DNA of 64,000 nt, taken from Rhodospirillales bacterium 70-18. GTDB taxonomy: Bacteria > Pseudomonadota > Alphaproteobacteria > Acetobacterales > Acetobacteraceae. Made by a program: the position numbers and the translations under genes. The stretch covers positions 1 through 64,000 of the forward strand of contig MKWE01000051.1 in the NCBI GenBank assembly GCA_001899585.1. The letters run 5' to 3'. Each line of letters begins with the position of its first letter. Positions within the stretch are counted from its first letter, which is position 1. Positions 33,773 to 41,339 of this stretch are shown piece after piece. The notes under the pieces were generated by a model. The model saw only the letters and a program-made list of their open reading frames with translations, was not told where the DNA came from and ran no database searches.

Positions 33773-34135
33773 ATGGACAGGATCTGGATCGGGCTGGGCG
33801 CCGTGGCGGGGCTGACGGCGGTGGGCATGGCGGCGGCGGCGGCGCATCTGCCGCTCTCGCCGGCCGCGCTGGCGATGCTGCGCGAGGCGGTGCAGATGCA
33901 GGGATGGCACGCGCTGGCGCTGCTGTTCACCGGGCTGTGGGCGGCGGGCCAGCCGGGGCGCAGGCTGCCGCATCTGGCCGGGCTGGCCTTCACGGCGGGG
34001 CTGCTGCTGTTCTGCGGGGCCGTCTACATGCAGGCGCTCAACGGCGTCCGGCTGCCCTCGGTGGCGCCGACCGGCGGCACGCTGCTGATGGCCGGCTGGG
34101 CGCTGCTGGGGCTGTCGGCGCTGCGGCGGCGATGA
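33773..34135 (+). CDS. DUF423 family small membrane protein
   Basis: The 120-residue protein has four predicted membrane segments: WIGLGAVAGLTAVGMAAAAAH, GWHALALLFTGLWAAG, LAGLAFTAGLLLFCGAVYMQAL and GGTLLMAGWALLGLSAL. REAVQMQGWHALALL and FTAGLLLFCGAVYMQAL are typical of DUF423 (YwdK/YgdD-like). The function is unknown. The stop overlaps the start of the next gene (ATGA), so it is translated together with the RlmM-like methyltransferase, a pairing also seen in other alphaproteobacteria. Confidence 0.88.
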   Translation: MDRIWIGLGAVAGLTAVGMAAAAAHLPLSPAALAMLREAVQMQGWHALALLFTGLWAAGQPGRRLPHLAGLAFTAGLLLFCGAVYMQALNGVRLPSVAPTGGTLLMAGWALLGLSALRRR

Positions 34136-35052
34136 GCGAGGCCGGGCCTCCGGTCGCCGCCGCCTACCTGGCGCCGGAGGGGCTGGAGACGGTGCTGGCC
34201 GAGGAGCTGGCGCTGGCCGGCGTGGCGGTCGCCGGCTGGCACGGGCGGCTGGCGCTGTCGCCCGACCCGCCGCACCCGGCCGCCTGGGCGCTGGACATCT
34301 GGACCGCGCCGCGCGCCATCCCGGTCGTGTCGGTGAAGGCGGCGGCCGACGCGCTGCGGGCGATGCAGCGCAACTGGCAGGCCTATGGCGTGCTGCACCA
34401 CCGCCGCATGGCGCTGATCGCCGACCGCCTGCCGCCGGTGAAGGCGCGGCCACTGCGTTTCCCCGAGCCGGCACCCACCGCGCATCTGGGCGCCTGGACG
34501 CTGCTGGCGCCCGACCTGATGCTGGCCAGCCCGACCAAGACGAGCCCCTTCGTGAACGGCGAATGCCGCTTCGAGGAAGACCATATCGGCCCGCCCAGCC
34601 GCGCCTACCTGAAGCTGTGGGAGGCCTGCACCCGTCTGGGCGCCTGGCCGCTGCCCGGCCAGACCTGCCTGGACCTGGGTGCGGCGCCCGGCGGCTGGAC
34701 CTGGGCGATCGCGGCACTCGGCGCCTCGGTGGCGGCGATCGACAAGGCGCCGCTGGCCCCCACGGTGGCCGCCATGCCGGGCGTCACCTGGCGCGAGGGC
34801 AGCGCCTTCGCCCTGCCGCCCGAGCCGGTGGACTGGCTGTTCAGCGACATCATCGCCTATCCCGACCGGCTGCTGACGCTGGTGCGCGCCTGGATCGCGG
34901 CGGAGGCGCCAGGCCGGATCGTCTGCACGCTGAAGTTCCAGGGCGCCACCGACCATGCGGCCGCGGCGGCGTTCGCGGCGATCCCCGGCGGCCAGGTGAT
35001 GCACCTGTTCCACAACAAGCATGAGCTGACCTTTGCCTGGGCGCGCCCTTAG
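34132..35052 (+). CDS. RlmM-like SAM-dependent rRNA 2'-O-methyltransferase
   Basis: The 306-residue protein has an N-terminal substrate-binding part and a C-terminal FtsJ/RrmJ-like Rossmann domain with the SAM loop CLDLGAAPGGWTWAIA. The catalytic K-D-K-E set is suggested by SRAYLKLWEA (Lys), FSDIIAYP (Asp), CTLKFQG (Lys) and a late Glu in NKHELTFAWARP. E. coli RlmM methylates C2498 of 23S rRNA; this shorter relative may act on the same or another site. An open frame starting upstream is the shadow of the DUF423 gene. Confidence 0.83.
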   Translation: MSEAGPPVAAAYLAPEGLETVLAEELALAGVAVAGWHGRLALSPDPPHPAAWALDIWTAPRAIPVVSVKAAADALRAMQRNWQAYGVLHHRRMALIADRLPPVKARPLRFPEPAPTAHLGAWTLLAPDLMLASPTKTSPFVNGECRFEEDHIGPPSRAYLKLWEACTRLGAWPLPGQTCLDLGAAPGGWTWAIAALGASVAAIDKAPLAPTVAAMPGVTWREGSAFALPPEPVDWLFSDIIAYPDRLLTLVRAWIAAEAPGRIVCTLKFQGATDHAAAAAFAAIPGGQVMHLFHNKHELTFAWARP

Positions 35053-35083
35053 CGGCGGGCGCCTGGACATGCCGCAGGCGGCA

Positions 35084-35099
35084 GGGCGTCGGGACGCCC
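35084..35099 (+). terminator. Short GC stem-loop after the RlmM-like gene
   Basis: GGGCGTC pairs with GACGCCC around a two-base GG turn, 32 bases after the stop. No T-run follows. It may end the DUF423-methyltransferase transcript before the histidine kinase gene. Confidence 0.35.
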
Positions 35100-35167
35100 C
35101 GGCCGGATCGCGGCATTAGGCCATTCCGGCGCTGGCAGGCGTGATGTTTTGTTGTTAGAAATTTGGA

Positions 35168-36979
35168 GTGATTGGCAAAACCGAGATGCTGGTAACCGAC
35201 GGTGCTGGCCGGATCGTGGGGTGTTCCCCCGGGATGGCGCAGCGCGTCGGCATTCCCGCCGACCAACTGAGCATGGGGGTGGAACTGGCCCCGCTGCTGG
35301 CGCTGCTGCCGCCAGGTATGCGCCTGCGGCCGACCCCGCTGGGTAACGGCATGACCGCCCACATCGCGGATGCTGCGCCCACTGGCGGGGGGGGGGAAGG
35401 GGCGGCGGCGCTGCTGGCCGAGAACGCCCTGCTGCGCGAGACGCTGGATTCGATCGATGCCTCGGTGGTGGTCTATGATTCCGACCTGCGCTACCGCTTC
35501 GGCAACAGCGTCTACCATGCCACCTTCCCGCATCTGCCGCCGGATTCCGTGCTGGCCGGCGAGAGCTATGCCCAGGTGCTCGGCCGCTCGATCGACGCCG
35601 GCTCGGTGACGGACCCGCAGGCCTATTCCGACCGCGAGGGCTTCATTACTCGCCGCGTCGCCGAGGTCACCGACCATTCCGGCCGCGCCTATGAGGTCCG
35701 CGGCCCCGGCCCGGACCGCACCTTCGAGATTCGCGCCAAATGGACCCCCAGCGGCAACCGGGTGTCGCTGCGCATCGACACCACCGAGACCACGCGGCTG
35801 CACCAGGAATTGCTGCGCGCCCAGCGGATGGAAACCATCGCCAAACTCAGCGGCGGGGTGGCGCATGACTTCAACAACCTGCTGACGGTGATCATCGGCA
35901 ACCTGGAGTTGATCCAGATGAAGCTGCCGGTGCTGCCGCCGCCGCAATCGGCCGAGATGCTGACCATGACCGAGGCCGCGCTGGCCGCCGCCGATACCGG
36001 GGCGCGGCTGACCCAGGACCTGCTGACCTTCGCCCGCCGGCAGGTGACCCAGCCGACCAGCCTGGACCCTGCCGGCCTGGTACTCGGCATGCAGGACCTG
36101 CTGCGCCGCGCCACCGGGCCGGGCATCACCCTGCGGATCATCGCCGATCATGGCGGGCGCACCATCCGCTGCGACCCCGCGCAGTTCGAGGCGGCGGTGA
36201 TGAACCTGGCCATGAACGCCTGCGAGGCGATCGGCCAGGCCCGGCTGGCGCGGCCGGGAAGCTCCGGCGAGATCGTGATCCGCATCGCTGCCGACGCGCC
36301 GGACGTGCTGATCTCGGTGGCCGACACCGGCTGCGGCATGCCGCCGGAGGTAGTGGCGCAGGCATTCGAGCCGTTCTTCACCACACGGCGCGGCGGCAAC
36401 GGGTCGGGGCTTGGCCTGTCGCAGGTGCAGGGCTTCGTGCATGCGGCCGGCGGGCAGGTGCTGATCGACAGCCGCGAGGGTGTCGGCACCACGGTCACGC
36501 TGCGCCTGCCCTCTGGCGCGGCGGCGGTGCCCGCCGATCCACCGGCCGCCGCCCCGCCCGCCCCGCCCGAGCCGCCACCGGCCAGTGCTGGCGGCGGCAC
36601 GACGATCCTGATGGTGGAGGACGATGCGGACGTACTGGCCACCACCGCACGGATGATCGCCGGGCTCGGCTACCGCCTGCTGCTGGCGCGCAGCGCGGAC
36701 GAGGCGCTGGCGATCCTGGAGGGCGGTGCGACCGTCCATCTGCTGTTCACCGACATCGTCATGCCCGCCAGCACGCTGAACGGGGTGGAACTGGCGCGCG
36801 CGGCCACCTGGATGCGCCCGACGCTGAAGGTGCTGCTGACCACCGGCTTCAGCGCCAACGCGCTGGACGCGGAAGCGCCGGACGCGGTGGCGGTGCTGCC
36901 CAAGCCGTACCGCGTGGCCGACCTCGCCGCCCGGCTGCGCGCCCTGGCCGGCACGCCGCCGGCGCTGGCGAGCTTCTGA
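35168..36979 (+). CDS. Hybrid sensor histidine kinase with PAS domain and receiver
   Basis: The protein is 603 residues and has no membrane segments, so it is cytoplasmic. A PAS-type sensor spans about residues 88-210 (ETLDSIDASVVVYDSDLRYRFGN). The phospho-acceptor His233 is in METIAKLSGGVAHDFNNLLT. The ATPase domain has the N box (MNLAMNACEAI), G1 (DTGCGMPPEV) and G2 (GNGSGLGLSQVQGF). After a Pro-rich linker, a receiver domain starts near residue 478 (ILMVEDDADVLATTARMI) with the phospho-Asp in LLFTDIVMP. It opens with GTG; an ATG six codons later is an alternative. No separate response regulator is adjacent. The signal is unknown. Confidence 0.9.
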   Translation: MIGKTEMLVTDGAGRIVGCSPGMAQRVGIPADQLSMGVELAPLLALLPPGMRLRPTPLGNGMTAHIADAAPTGGGGEGAAALLAENALLRETLDSIDASVVVYDSDLRYRFGNSVYHATFPHLPPDSVLAGESYAQVLGRSIDAGSVTDPQAYSDREGFITRRVAEVTDHSGRAYEVRGPGPDRTFEIRAKWTPSGNRVSLRIDTTETTRLHQELLRAQRMETIAKLSGGVAHDFNNLLTVIIGNLELIQMKLPVLPPPQSAEMLTMTEAALAAADTGARLTQDLLTFARRQVTQPTSLDPAGLVLGMQDLLRRATGPGITLRIIADHGGRTIRCDPAQFEAAVMNLAMNACEAIGQARLARPGSSGEIVIRIAADAPDVLISVADTGCGMPPEVVAQAFEPFFTTRRGGNGSGLGLSQVQGFVHAAGGQVLIDSREGVGTTVTLRLPSGAAAVPADPPAAAPPAPPEPPPASAGGGTTILMVEDDADVLATTARMIAGLGYRLLLARSADEALAILEGGATVHLLFTDIVMPASTLNGVELARAATWMRPTLKVLLTTGFSANALDAEAPDAVAVLPKPYRVADLAARLRALAGTPPALASF

Positions 36980-37008
36980 AGGTCATTGGCCGGCGTTTTG
37001 ACCACCTT

Positions 37009-37053
37009 GAGAAAGGAAGCGGGGAGAAAGGAAGCGGGGAGAAAGGAAGGCGG
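37009..37053. repeat. 15-bp tandem repeat, three copies
   Basis: GAGAAAGGAAGCGGG occurs at 37009-37023 and 37024-37038, and a slightly altered copy ends near 37053. It runs into the GC hairpin GGGGCGCTGCCCC (37052-37064). It lies in the 228-base gap between the convergent kinase and enoyl-CoA hydratase genes. Confidence 0.85.
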
Positions 37054-37149
37054 GGCGCTGCCCCGGACCCCGCCCCTGTCTTGATGTATCGGGCCTTGAG
37101 CCCCTGGGTCTCGGAAATTCAAAACCGAGCTACTTCGACAATTTGAGGT

Positions 37150-37168
37150 CCAGGGGCTCGGCCCCTGG
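37150..37168. repeat. GC-rich hairpin CCAGGGGC-TCG-GCCCCTGG
   Basis: This is a perfect 8-bp stem with loop TCG, identical over 19 bases to the one at 43177-43195. It stands between convergent genes and is probably a terminator or 3'-end element of a dispersed family. Confidence 0.8.
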
Positions 37169-37207
37169 CGGGTCTGGGCAGAGCCCGGCCTCGCTTGCCG
37201 TGACGGG

Positions 37208-38008
37208 TCACGGCTTCGCCGGCGCGTACCAGGCCGGCGCGCGCTTGTCGCGGAACGCCGCCGTTCCCTCGTGCCCTTCGGCCGAGTTGCGCTGCATCCA
37301 GCTTTCATGCGCCAGCATCGCCATTGCCCGTGCGTCGAGCGTCAGCCCGTTGGCCGACAGGAAGCTGTGCTTGGTGACCGCGATCGCGCCCGGCGCGCCC
37401 AGGAAACAGGCGTCCAGCACCGCGGCGACCCGGCCTTCCATCGCCTCGGCCGCCACCACCTCGTGCACCAGGCCGATGCGCAGCGCCTCCGCGGCGCCGA
37501 ACCGCTCCCCGGTCAGCGCATAGCGGCGGGTGTGGCGCAGGCCCATGGCGTGCACCATATGGGTGGATATCGGCGTCGGCGCGACGCCCACGCGCACTTC
37601 GGTCAGGCCGAACAGCGCCTCCGGCGTCGCCAGCGCCACGTCCACGCAGCACACCATGCCGCAGCCGCCGCCGAAGCAGGCGCCCTGCACCACGGCGATG
37701 GTGGGGCGGGAGAACTCGTTGAGCTTCTGCATGGCGGTGGTGGTGGCCATGGAGGCGGTGAACGCCTCCGGCGGGGCGTAGTCGGAGGCGCGGCCCAGCC
37801 AGTTGATGTCGGCCCCGGCCTGGAAATGCCGGCCGGCGCCGCGGATCACCAGGGCGCGCACCTGGGCATCGGCTTCCAGCGCGGTCAGGCCGTCGATCAG
37901 GGCGGCCAGCAGGTCTTCGTCATAGGCATTGCCGCGCTCGGGCCGGTTCAGCGTGGCGGTGGCGACGCCGCGGGCGTCGATATCGACCAAAACAGGAGGT
38001 TCGCGCAT
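37208..38008 (-). CDS. Enoyl-CoA hydratase/isomerase family protein
   Basis: The 266-residue crotonase-fold protein reads VATATLNRPERGNAYDEDLLAALIDGL, with the oxyanion-hole segments VIRGAGRHFQAGADINWL and VVQGACFGGGCGMVCCVDVALAT. Trailing family features are FGLTEVRVGVAPTPIS and ERFGAAEALRIGLVHEVV. One of the two usual catalytic glutamates is at TEVRVG; the other is not clear. The acyl-CoA substrate is unknown; methylglutaconyl-CoA or general enoyl-CoA hydratase activity are options. It is 10 bases after the dehydratase gene on the same strand and probably cotranscribed. Confidence 0.87.
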   Translation of the reverse strand: MREPPVLVDIDARGVATATLNRPERGNAYDEDLLAALIDGLTALEADAQVRALVIRGAGRHFQAGADINWLGRASDYAPPEAFTASMATTTAMQKLNEFSRPTIAVVQGACFGGGCGMVCCVDVALATPEALFGLTEVRVGVAPTPISTHMVHAMGLRHTRRYALTGERFGAAEALRIGLVHEVVAAEAMEGRVAAVLDACFLGAPGAIAVTKHSFLSANGLTLDARAMAMLAHESWMQRNSAEGHEGTAAFRDKRAPAWYAPAKP

Positions 38009-38018
38009 GGGCTGTGCC

Positions 38019-38978
38019 TCAGGTGACGATGGTGGCGGGATCGGCGTTGGCGCCGCAGACCAGCACGCCGACGCGCGCGCCGGCCGGCGGCACCCAGGCG
38101 CCGGAGGTGAGGGCTGCCAGCGCGGTGGCCCCGCCCGGCTCGGCGATCAGCCGCAGCCGGTCCCACAACAGGCGCTGGGCGGCGCGGATGGCGTCGTCGG
38201 CGACCAGGACCGCCTCGGAAACATAGGCTTCGGCCAGCGGGAACATCAGCGCGCCCACCTGGCGGGCGCCGAGCGCATCGGCGGCGACGCCGCCCACCGC
38301 GGCGGCCACCGGTCGGCCGGCCGCCAGGGCGTCGTGCAGCGCCGGGCAGGCGGCCGGCTCCACGCTCACCACCTTCACCCGCCCGGCCAGCCAGGCGGCC
38401 ATGCCGCCGATCAGCCCGCCGCCGCCGGTGGCGACCAGGATGTGGGTCAATTCCGGGGCATCGGCCTCGAACTCCTTGGCGGTGGTGCCCTGGCCGGCCA
38501 GCACCGCCGGGTGGTCATAGGCGTGCACTTCCATCGCGCCGGTCTCGGCCCGCCGCGCCCGGCTGGCCTCCAGCGCCTCGGCATAGGTGGCGCCGGTGCG
38601 CACCAGGCGGGCGCCGAAGCTTTCGATGCGGGCGCGCTTGGCCGCCGGGGTGAGCTCCGGCACGAAGATCTCGGCCGTTAGCCCCAGCGCGCGGGCGGCG
38701 TAGGCTACCGCCGCGCCGTGGTTGCCGCCGGAGGCCGCGATCACCCCGGCGGCCGGCAGTGCCCCGGCCTCGCGCGCGGACAAGATGCGGTTGAAGGCGC
38801 CGCGCGGCTTGAAGCTGCCGGCGTGCTGGAGCAGTTCCAGCTTCAGCGCCAGCGGCACCGGCACGTCCAGCTCGCCGGCGGCCAGCCGTAGCAGCGGGGT
38901 GTGGCGCACATGGGCCGCGATGCGGCGGTGTGCGACTTCGATGTCGGAACATTCTGGGGGTATGGATTCGTCGGTCAT
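38019..38978 (-). CDS. PLP-dependent threonine/serine dehydratase-like enzyme
   Basis: The 319-residue protein is a fold-type II PLP enzyme. The PLP lysine is in GSFKPRGAFNRIL, the phosphate loop is ASGGNHGAAVAYAAR, and the glycine-rich loop is VATGGGGLIGGMAAWLAG. It lacks the C-terminal ACT regulatory domain of biosynthetic IlvA, so it resembles catabolic threonine dehydratases or serine racemase-like enzymes. I start at MTDESIPPE; an upstream extension crosses the divergent hprK region. It is divergent from the PTS operon, with 73 bases between the starts. Confidence 0.86.
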   Translation of the reverse strand: MTDESIPPECSDIEVAHRRIAAHVRHTPLLRLAAGELDVPVPLALKLELLQHAGSFKPRGAFNRILSAREAGALPAAGVIAASGGNHGAAVAYAARALGLTAEIFVPELTPAAKRARIESFGARLVRTGATYAEALEASRARRAETGAMEVHAYDHPAVLAGQGTTAKEFEADAPELTHILVATGGGGLIGGMAAWLAGRVKVVSVEPAACPALHDALAAGRPVAAAVGGVAADALGARQVGALMFPLAEAYVSEAVLVADDAIRAAQRLLWDRLRLIAEPGGATALAALTSGAWVPPAGARVGVLVCGANADPATIVT

Positions 38979-39051
38979 GGACGAACGCTGGCACGCGACG
39001 TGCAATGCCACAAGGTCACGGCGGCCCATCGCAGATGGCACTTCCTTTGGG

Positions 39052-39501
39052 ATGAAAACATGGTCATGGTTCGCCTTCATGCAGGTACATGCCAGCTGCG
39101 CGGCCCGCGACGGGGCCGGCGTGCTGATCCTCGGGCAGCCCGGGTCGGGAAAATCCGACCTTGCCTTGCGGCTGATCGATCGTGGATTCATCTTGGTGGC
39201 GGACGACAGGGTGGTAATCGAAGGCGGATTGGCGCGGCCGGCCGAGGCGTTGGCCGGACTGATCGAGGTGCGTGGCCTGGGGCTGCTGCGCCTGCCTTAT
39301 GCCGCGCCCGTGCGCCTGGAACTGGCGGTGGCGCTGGACAGGGCCGCCGAGCGGCTGCCGGCGCCGGCGCGCCATGCCGCCACGGGCCTGCCGCTGCTGC
39401 ACCTGGATCCCTGGCCCGCCTCGGCGGCGCAGCGCGTGGCGCTGGCGCTGGACTGTGCGCTGGGCCGCATCGGCCAGGCCGCCGGCGCCTTCGCGCCATG
39501 A
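39052..39501 (+). CDS. hprK: HPr kinase/phosphorylase, short alphaproteobacterial form
   Basis: The 149-residue protein contains only the catalytic domain. The P-loop is ILGQPGSGKSDLALRLIDRG, followed by LVADDRVVIEGG and the family IEVRGLGLLRLPY signature. It would phosphorylate HPr on its regulatory serine using ATP, controlling carbon or nitrogen responses. The start could also be the ATG at 39079 (MQVHASCAA), where family similarity begins. It opens an operon of hprK-rapZ-EIIA-ptsH-ptsI and overlaps rapZ by four bases. The missing N-terminal domain is normal for this class. Confidence 0.9.
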   Translation: MKTWSWFAFMQVHASCAARDGAGVLILGQPGSGKSDLALRLIDRGFILVADDRVVIEGGLARPAEALAGLIEVRGLGLLRLPYAAPVRLELAVALDRAAERLPAPARHAATGLPLLHLDPWPASAAQRVALALDCALGRIGQAAGAFAP

Positions 39502-40526
39502 GCGCGCCCCATATGTGTACCGTGGCGCACGACCACCCCGCCGAGCGCCAGCGCGTGGTGCTGGTCAGCGGCCTGTCCGGCGCCGGCCGCGCCTCCATCC
39601 TGCGTGCGCTGGAGGATGTCGGCTACGAGGCGATCGACAACCCGCCGACCGAGGCGATCGAGGATCTGGTCGCCGACGGCCCGCCCGACCCCAGCCGCCG
39701 GGTGGCGGTGGGGGTGGATGTGCGTTCGCGCGGCTTCAACGTGGACGCGCTGCTGGATGTGCTGGCGCGGCTGAAAGGCACCCCCGGCCTGCGCACCGAG
39801 CTGGTGTTCGCCTGGGCCGACGAGGCGGTGCTGCTGCGCCGCTTCACCGAGACCCGTCGCCGCCACCCGCTCTCCCCGCAGGGCCGGGTCAGCGATGGCA
39901 TTGCCGCCGAACAGGCGCAGACCGCGCCGCTGCATGCCGCCGCCGACCTGGTGCTGGACACCTCGGCCCTGTCGCTGGCCGGGTTGCGGCAATGGATCGA
40001 CCGCCGCTTCGGCCCGGACGCACGCGACGACCCGCAGGCCGGGCTGTCGCTCGCCGTCACCTCCTTCGCCTTCCCCGCCGGCCTGCCGCGAGAGGCCGAC
40101 ATGGTGCTGGACGCCCGCTTCCTGCGTAATCCACATTACGATCCGGTGTTACGACCGCGCACCGGACTGGACGCCGAGGTTGCCGCTTATGTCGCGCAGG
40201 ACCCAGATTTTGATCGATTCTTCCAGAAGACCGCCGAATTATTGCAACTGGTCTTGCCCCGCTTCGTGCAAGAGGGCAAGAAATACGCGACCATCGCAAT
40301 CGGGTGTACCGGCGGGCGGCACCGCTCGGTCGCCATTGCCGAGAAATTGGGATCGCATTTGACGCAGGCTGGCTGGCGCGTGACCGTCACGCATCGTGAA
40401 CTCGCCCGCGAAGGCGCACCGGCCGACGGTGCGTCGCGTTCCCCCGTGCCCGCCCCCCCCACGCCTACGCGCATCGCGTCCCATCATGCCGGCTCGCCCG
40501 GCCCCGAACGGCCACTGGAGGCCTGA
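39498..40526 (+). CDS. rapZ: RNase adapter / nucleotide-binding protein RapZ
   Basis: The 342-residue protein has an N-terminal P-loop domain (VVLVSGLSGAGRASILRALEDVGYEAIDN) and the C-terminal RapZ domain (TSFAFPAGLPREADMVLDARFLRNPHY, LPRFVQEGKKYATIAIGCTGGRHRSVAIAEKL). In E. coli RapZ controls amino-sugar synthesis through RNA; in other bacteria it is less well known. The usual P-loop lysine is replaced by Arg (GAGRAS), as in many alphaproteobacterial members. The C-terminal 40 residues are Pro/Ala-rich and poorly conserved. Linkage to hprK and EIIA is typical. Confidence 0.92.
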   Translation: MSAPHMCTVAHDHPAERQRVVLVSGLSGAGRASILRALEDVGYEAIDNPPTEAIEDLVADGPPDPSRRVAVGVDVRSRGFNVDALLDVLARLKGTPGLRTELVFAWADEAVLLRRFTETRRRHPLSPQGRVSDGIAAEQAQTAPLHAAADLVLDTSALSLAGLRQWIDRRFGPDARDDPQAGLSLAVTSFAFPAGLPREADMVLDARFLRNPHYDPVLRPRTGLDAEVAAYVAQDPDFDRFFQKTAELLQLVLPRFVQEGKKYATIAIGCTGGRHRSVAIAEKLGSHLTQAGWRVTVTHRELAREGAPADGASRSPVPAPPTPTRIASHHAGSPGPERPLEA

Positions 40527-40535
40527 GGTCACCCA

Positions 40536-40958
40536 ATGATCGGTCTTGTCCTGGTCACCCATGGTCGGCTTGCCGAGGAGTTGCGTTCGGCGATGGAGCA
40601 TGTCGTCGGCGCGCAGCGCAACGTCGCCACCGTCTGCATCGGCCCGGATGACGACATCGAGGGCCGGCGCGCGGAAATCCTGACCCGCATCAACGAGGTG
40701 GACACCGGCGACGGCGTGGTGCTGCTGACCGACATGTTCGGCGGCACCCCCAGCAACCTCGCCATCTCGCAGATGGACCGCAAGGGCGTGGAGGTGATTT
40801 CCGGCGTCAACCTGCCGATGCTGGTCAAGCTGGCCAAGGTGCGCGGCAGCCAGCCGCTGTCCGAAGTGGTGGATTGCGCGCAGGCCGCCGGGCGGAAATA
40901 CATCGCCGCCGCTTCCCACGTGCTGCCGCAGACCAAGCTCAACGGCACCTGCGGATGA
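40536..40958 (+). CDS. PTS EIIA component, mannose family
   Basis: The 140-residue protein begins MIGLVLVTHGRLAEELRSAMEHVVG. His9 is the expected phosphorylation site. LLTDMFGGTPSNLAISQM is the other hallmark of the mannose-type EIIA fold. With no EIIB or EIIC nearby it is likely a regulatory phospho-protein, receiving phosphate from HPr rather than carrying sugar. It starts nine bases after rapZ and its stop overlaps the ptsH start by three bases. Confidence 0.93.
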   Translation: MIGLVLVTHGRLAEELRSAMEHVVGAQRNVATVCIGPDDDIEGRRAEILTRINEVDTGDGVVLLTDMFGGTPSNLAISQMDRKGVEVISGVNLPMLVKLAKVRGSQPLSEVVDCAQAAGRKYIAAASHVLPQTKLNGTCG

Positions 40959-41275
40959 ACCAGGACCCCGGCGCGGAGGGGGCGCCGCAGGTCGATGGCG
41001 GTACGGTGCTGAGCCGCACCCTGACCATCTGCAACAAGCGCGGCCTGCACGCCCGCGCGGCCGCCAAGTTCGTCACCCTCGCTGAACGTTTTGGTGCCGC
41101 CGTGGACGTGTTAAAGGACGGGCAATCTGTCTCCGCCCGCTCCATCATGGGGCTGATGATGCTGGGGGCCGGCCAGGGCTCCACGATCGAGCTGCGCGCC
41201 GAGGGCTGGGACGCCAAGGAGGCGATCGACGCGCTGGCCGCCCTGGTGGAATCCGGCTTCAACGAGCAGGACTGA
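40955..41275 (+). CDS. ptsH: Phosphocarrier protein HPr
   Basis: The 106-residue HPr has the active-site His32 in CNKRGLHARAAAKFV and the regulatory serine (about Ser63) in SARSIMGLMMLGAG, the target of HprK. It carries phosphate from enzyme I to EIIA. The N-terminus is about 18 residues longer than in minimal HPr. It overlaps the EIIA stop (ATGA). A perfect GAGGAGG follows at its own stop and points to the downstream ptsI start. Confidence 0.94.
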   Translation: MNQDPGAEGAPQVDGGTVLSRTLTICNKRGLHARAAAKFVTLAERFGAAVDVLKDGQSVSARSIMGLMMLGAGQGSTIELRAEGWDAKEAIDALAALVESGFNEQD

Positions 41276-41339
41276 GGAGGTCCCCACGCCCCGCGCCGCC
41301 GCCCCGTCCCCCGAGCCGAAGCCCGAGGACGCCGGCCAG

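Noticed and set aside
34850-36739. 629-residue frame opposite the histidine kinase
   Set aside because: It is low-complexity antisense to a gene with all kinase motifs.
39541-39620. RapZ inactive because the P-loop lysine is Arg
   Set aside because: GAGR in place of GAGK is common in alphaproteobacterial RapZ, so this is not evidence of decay.
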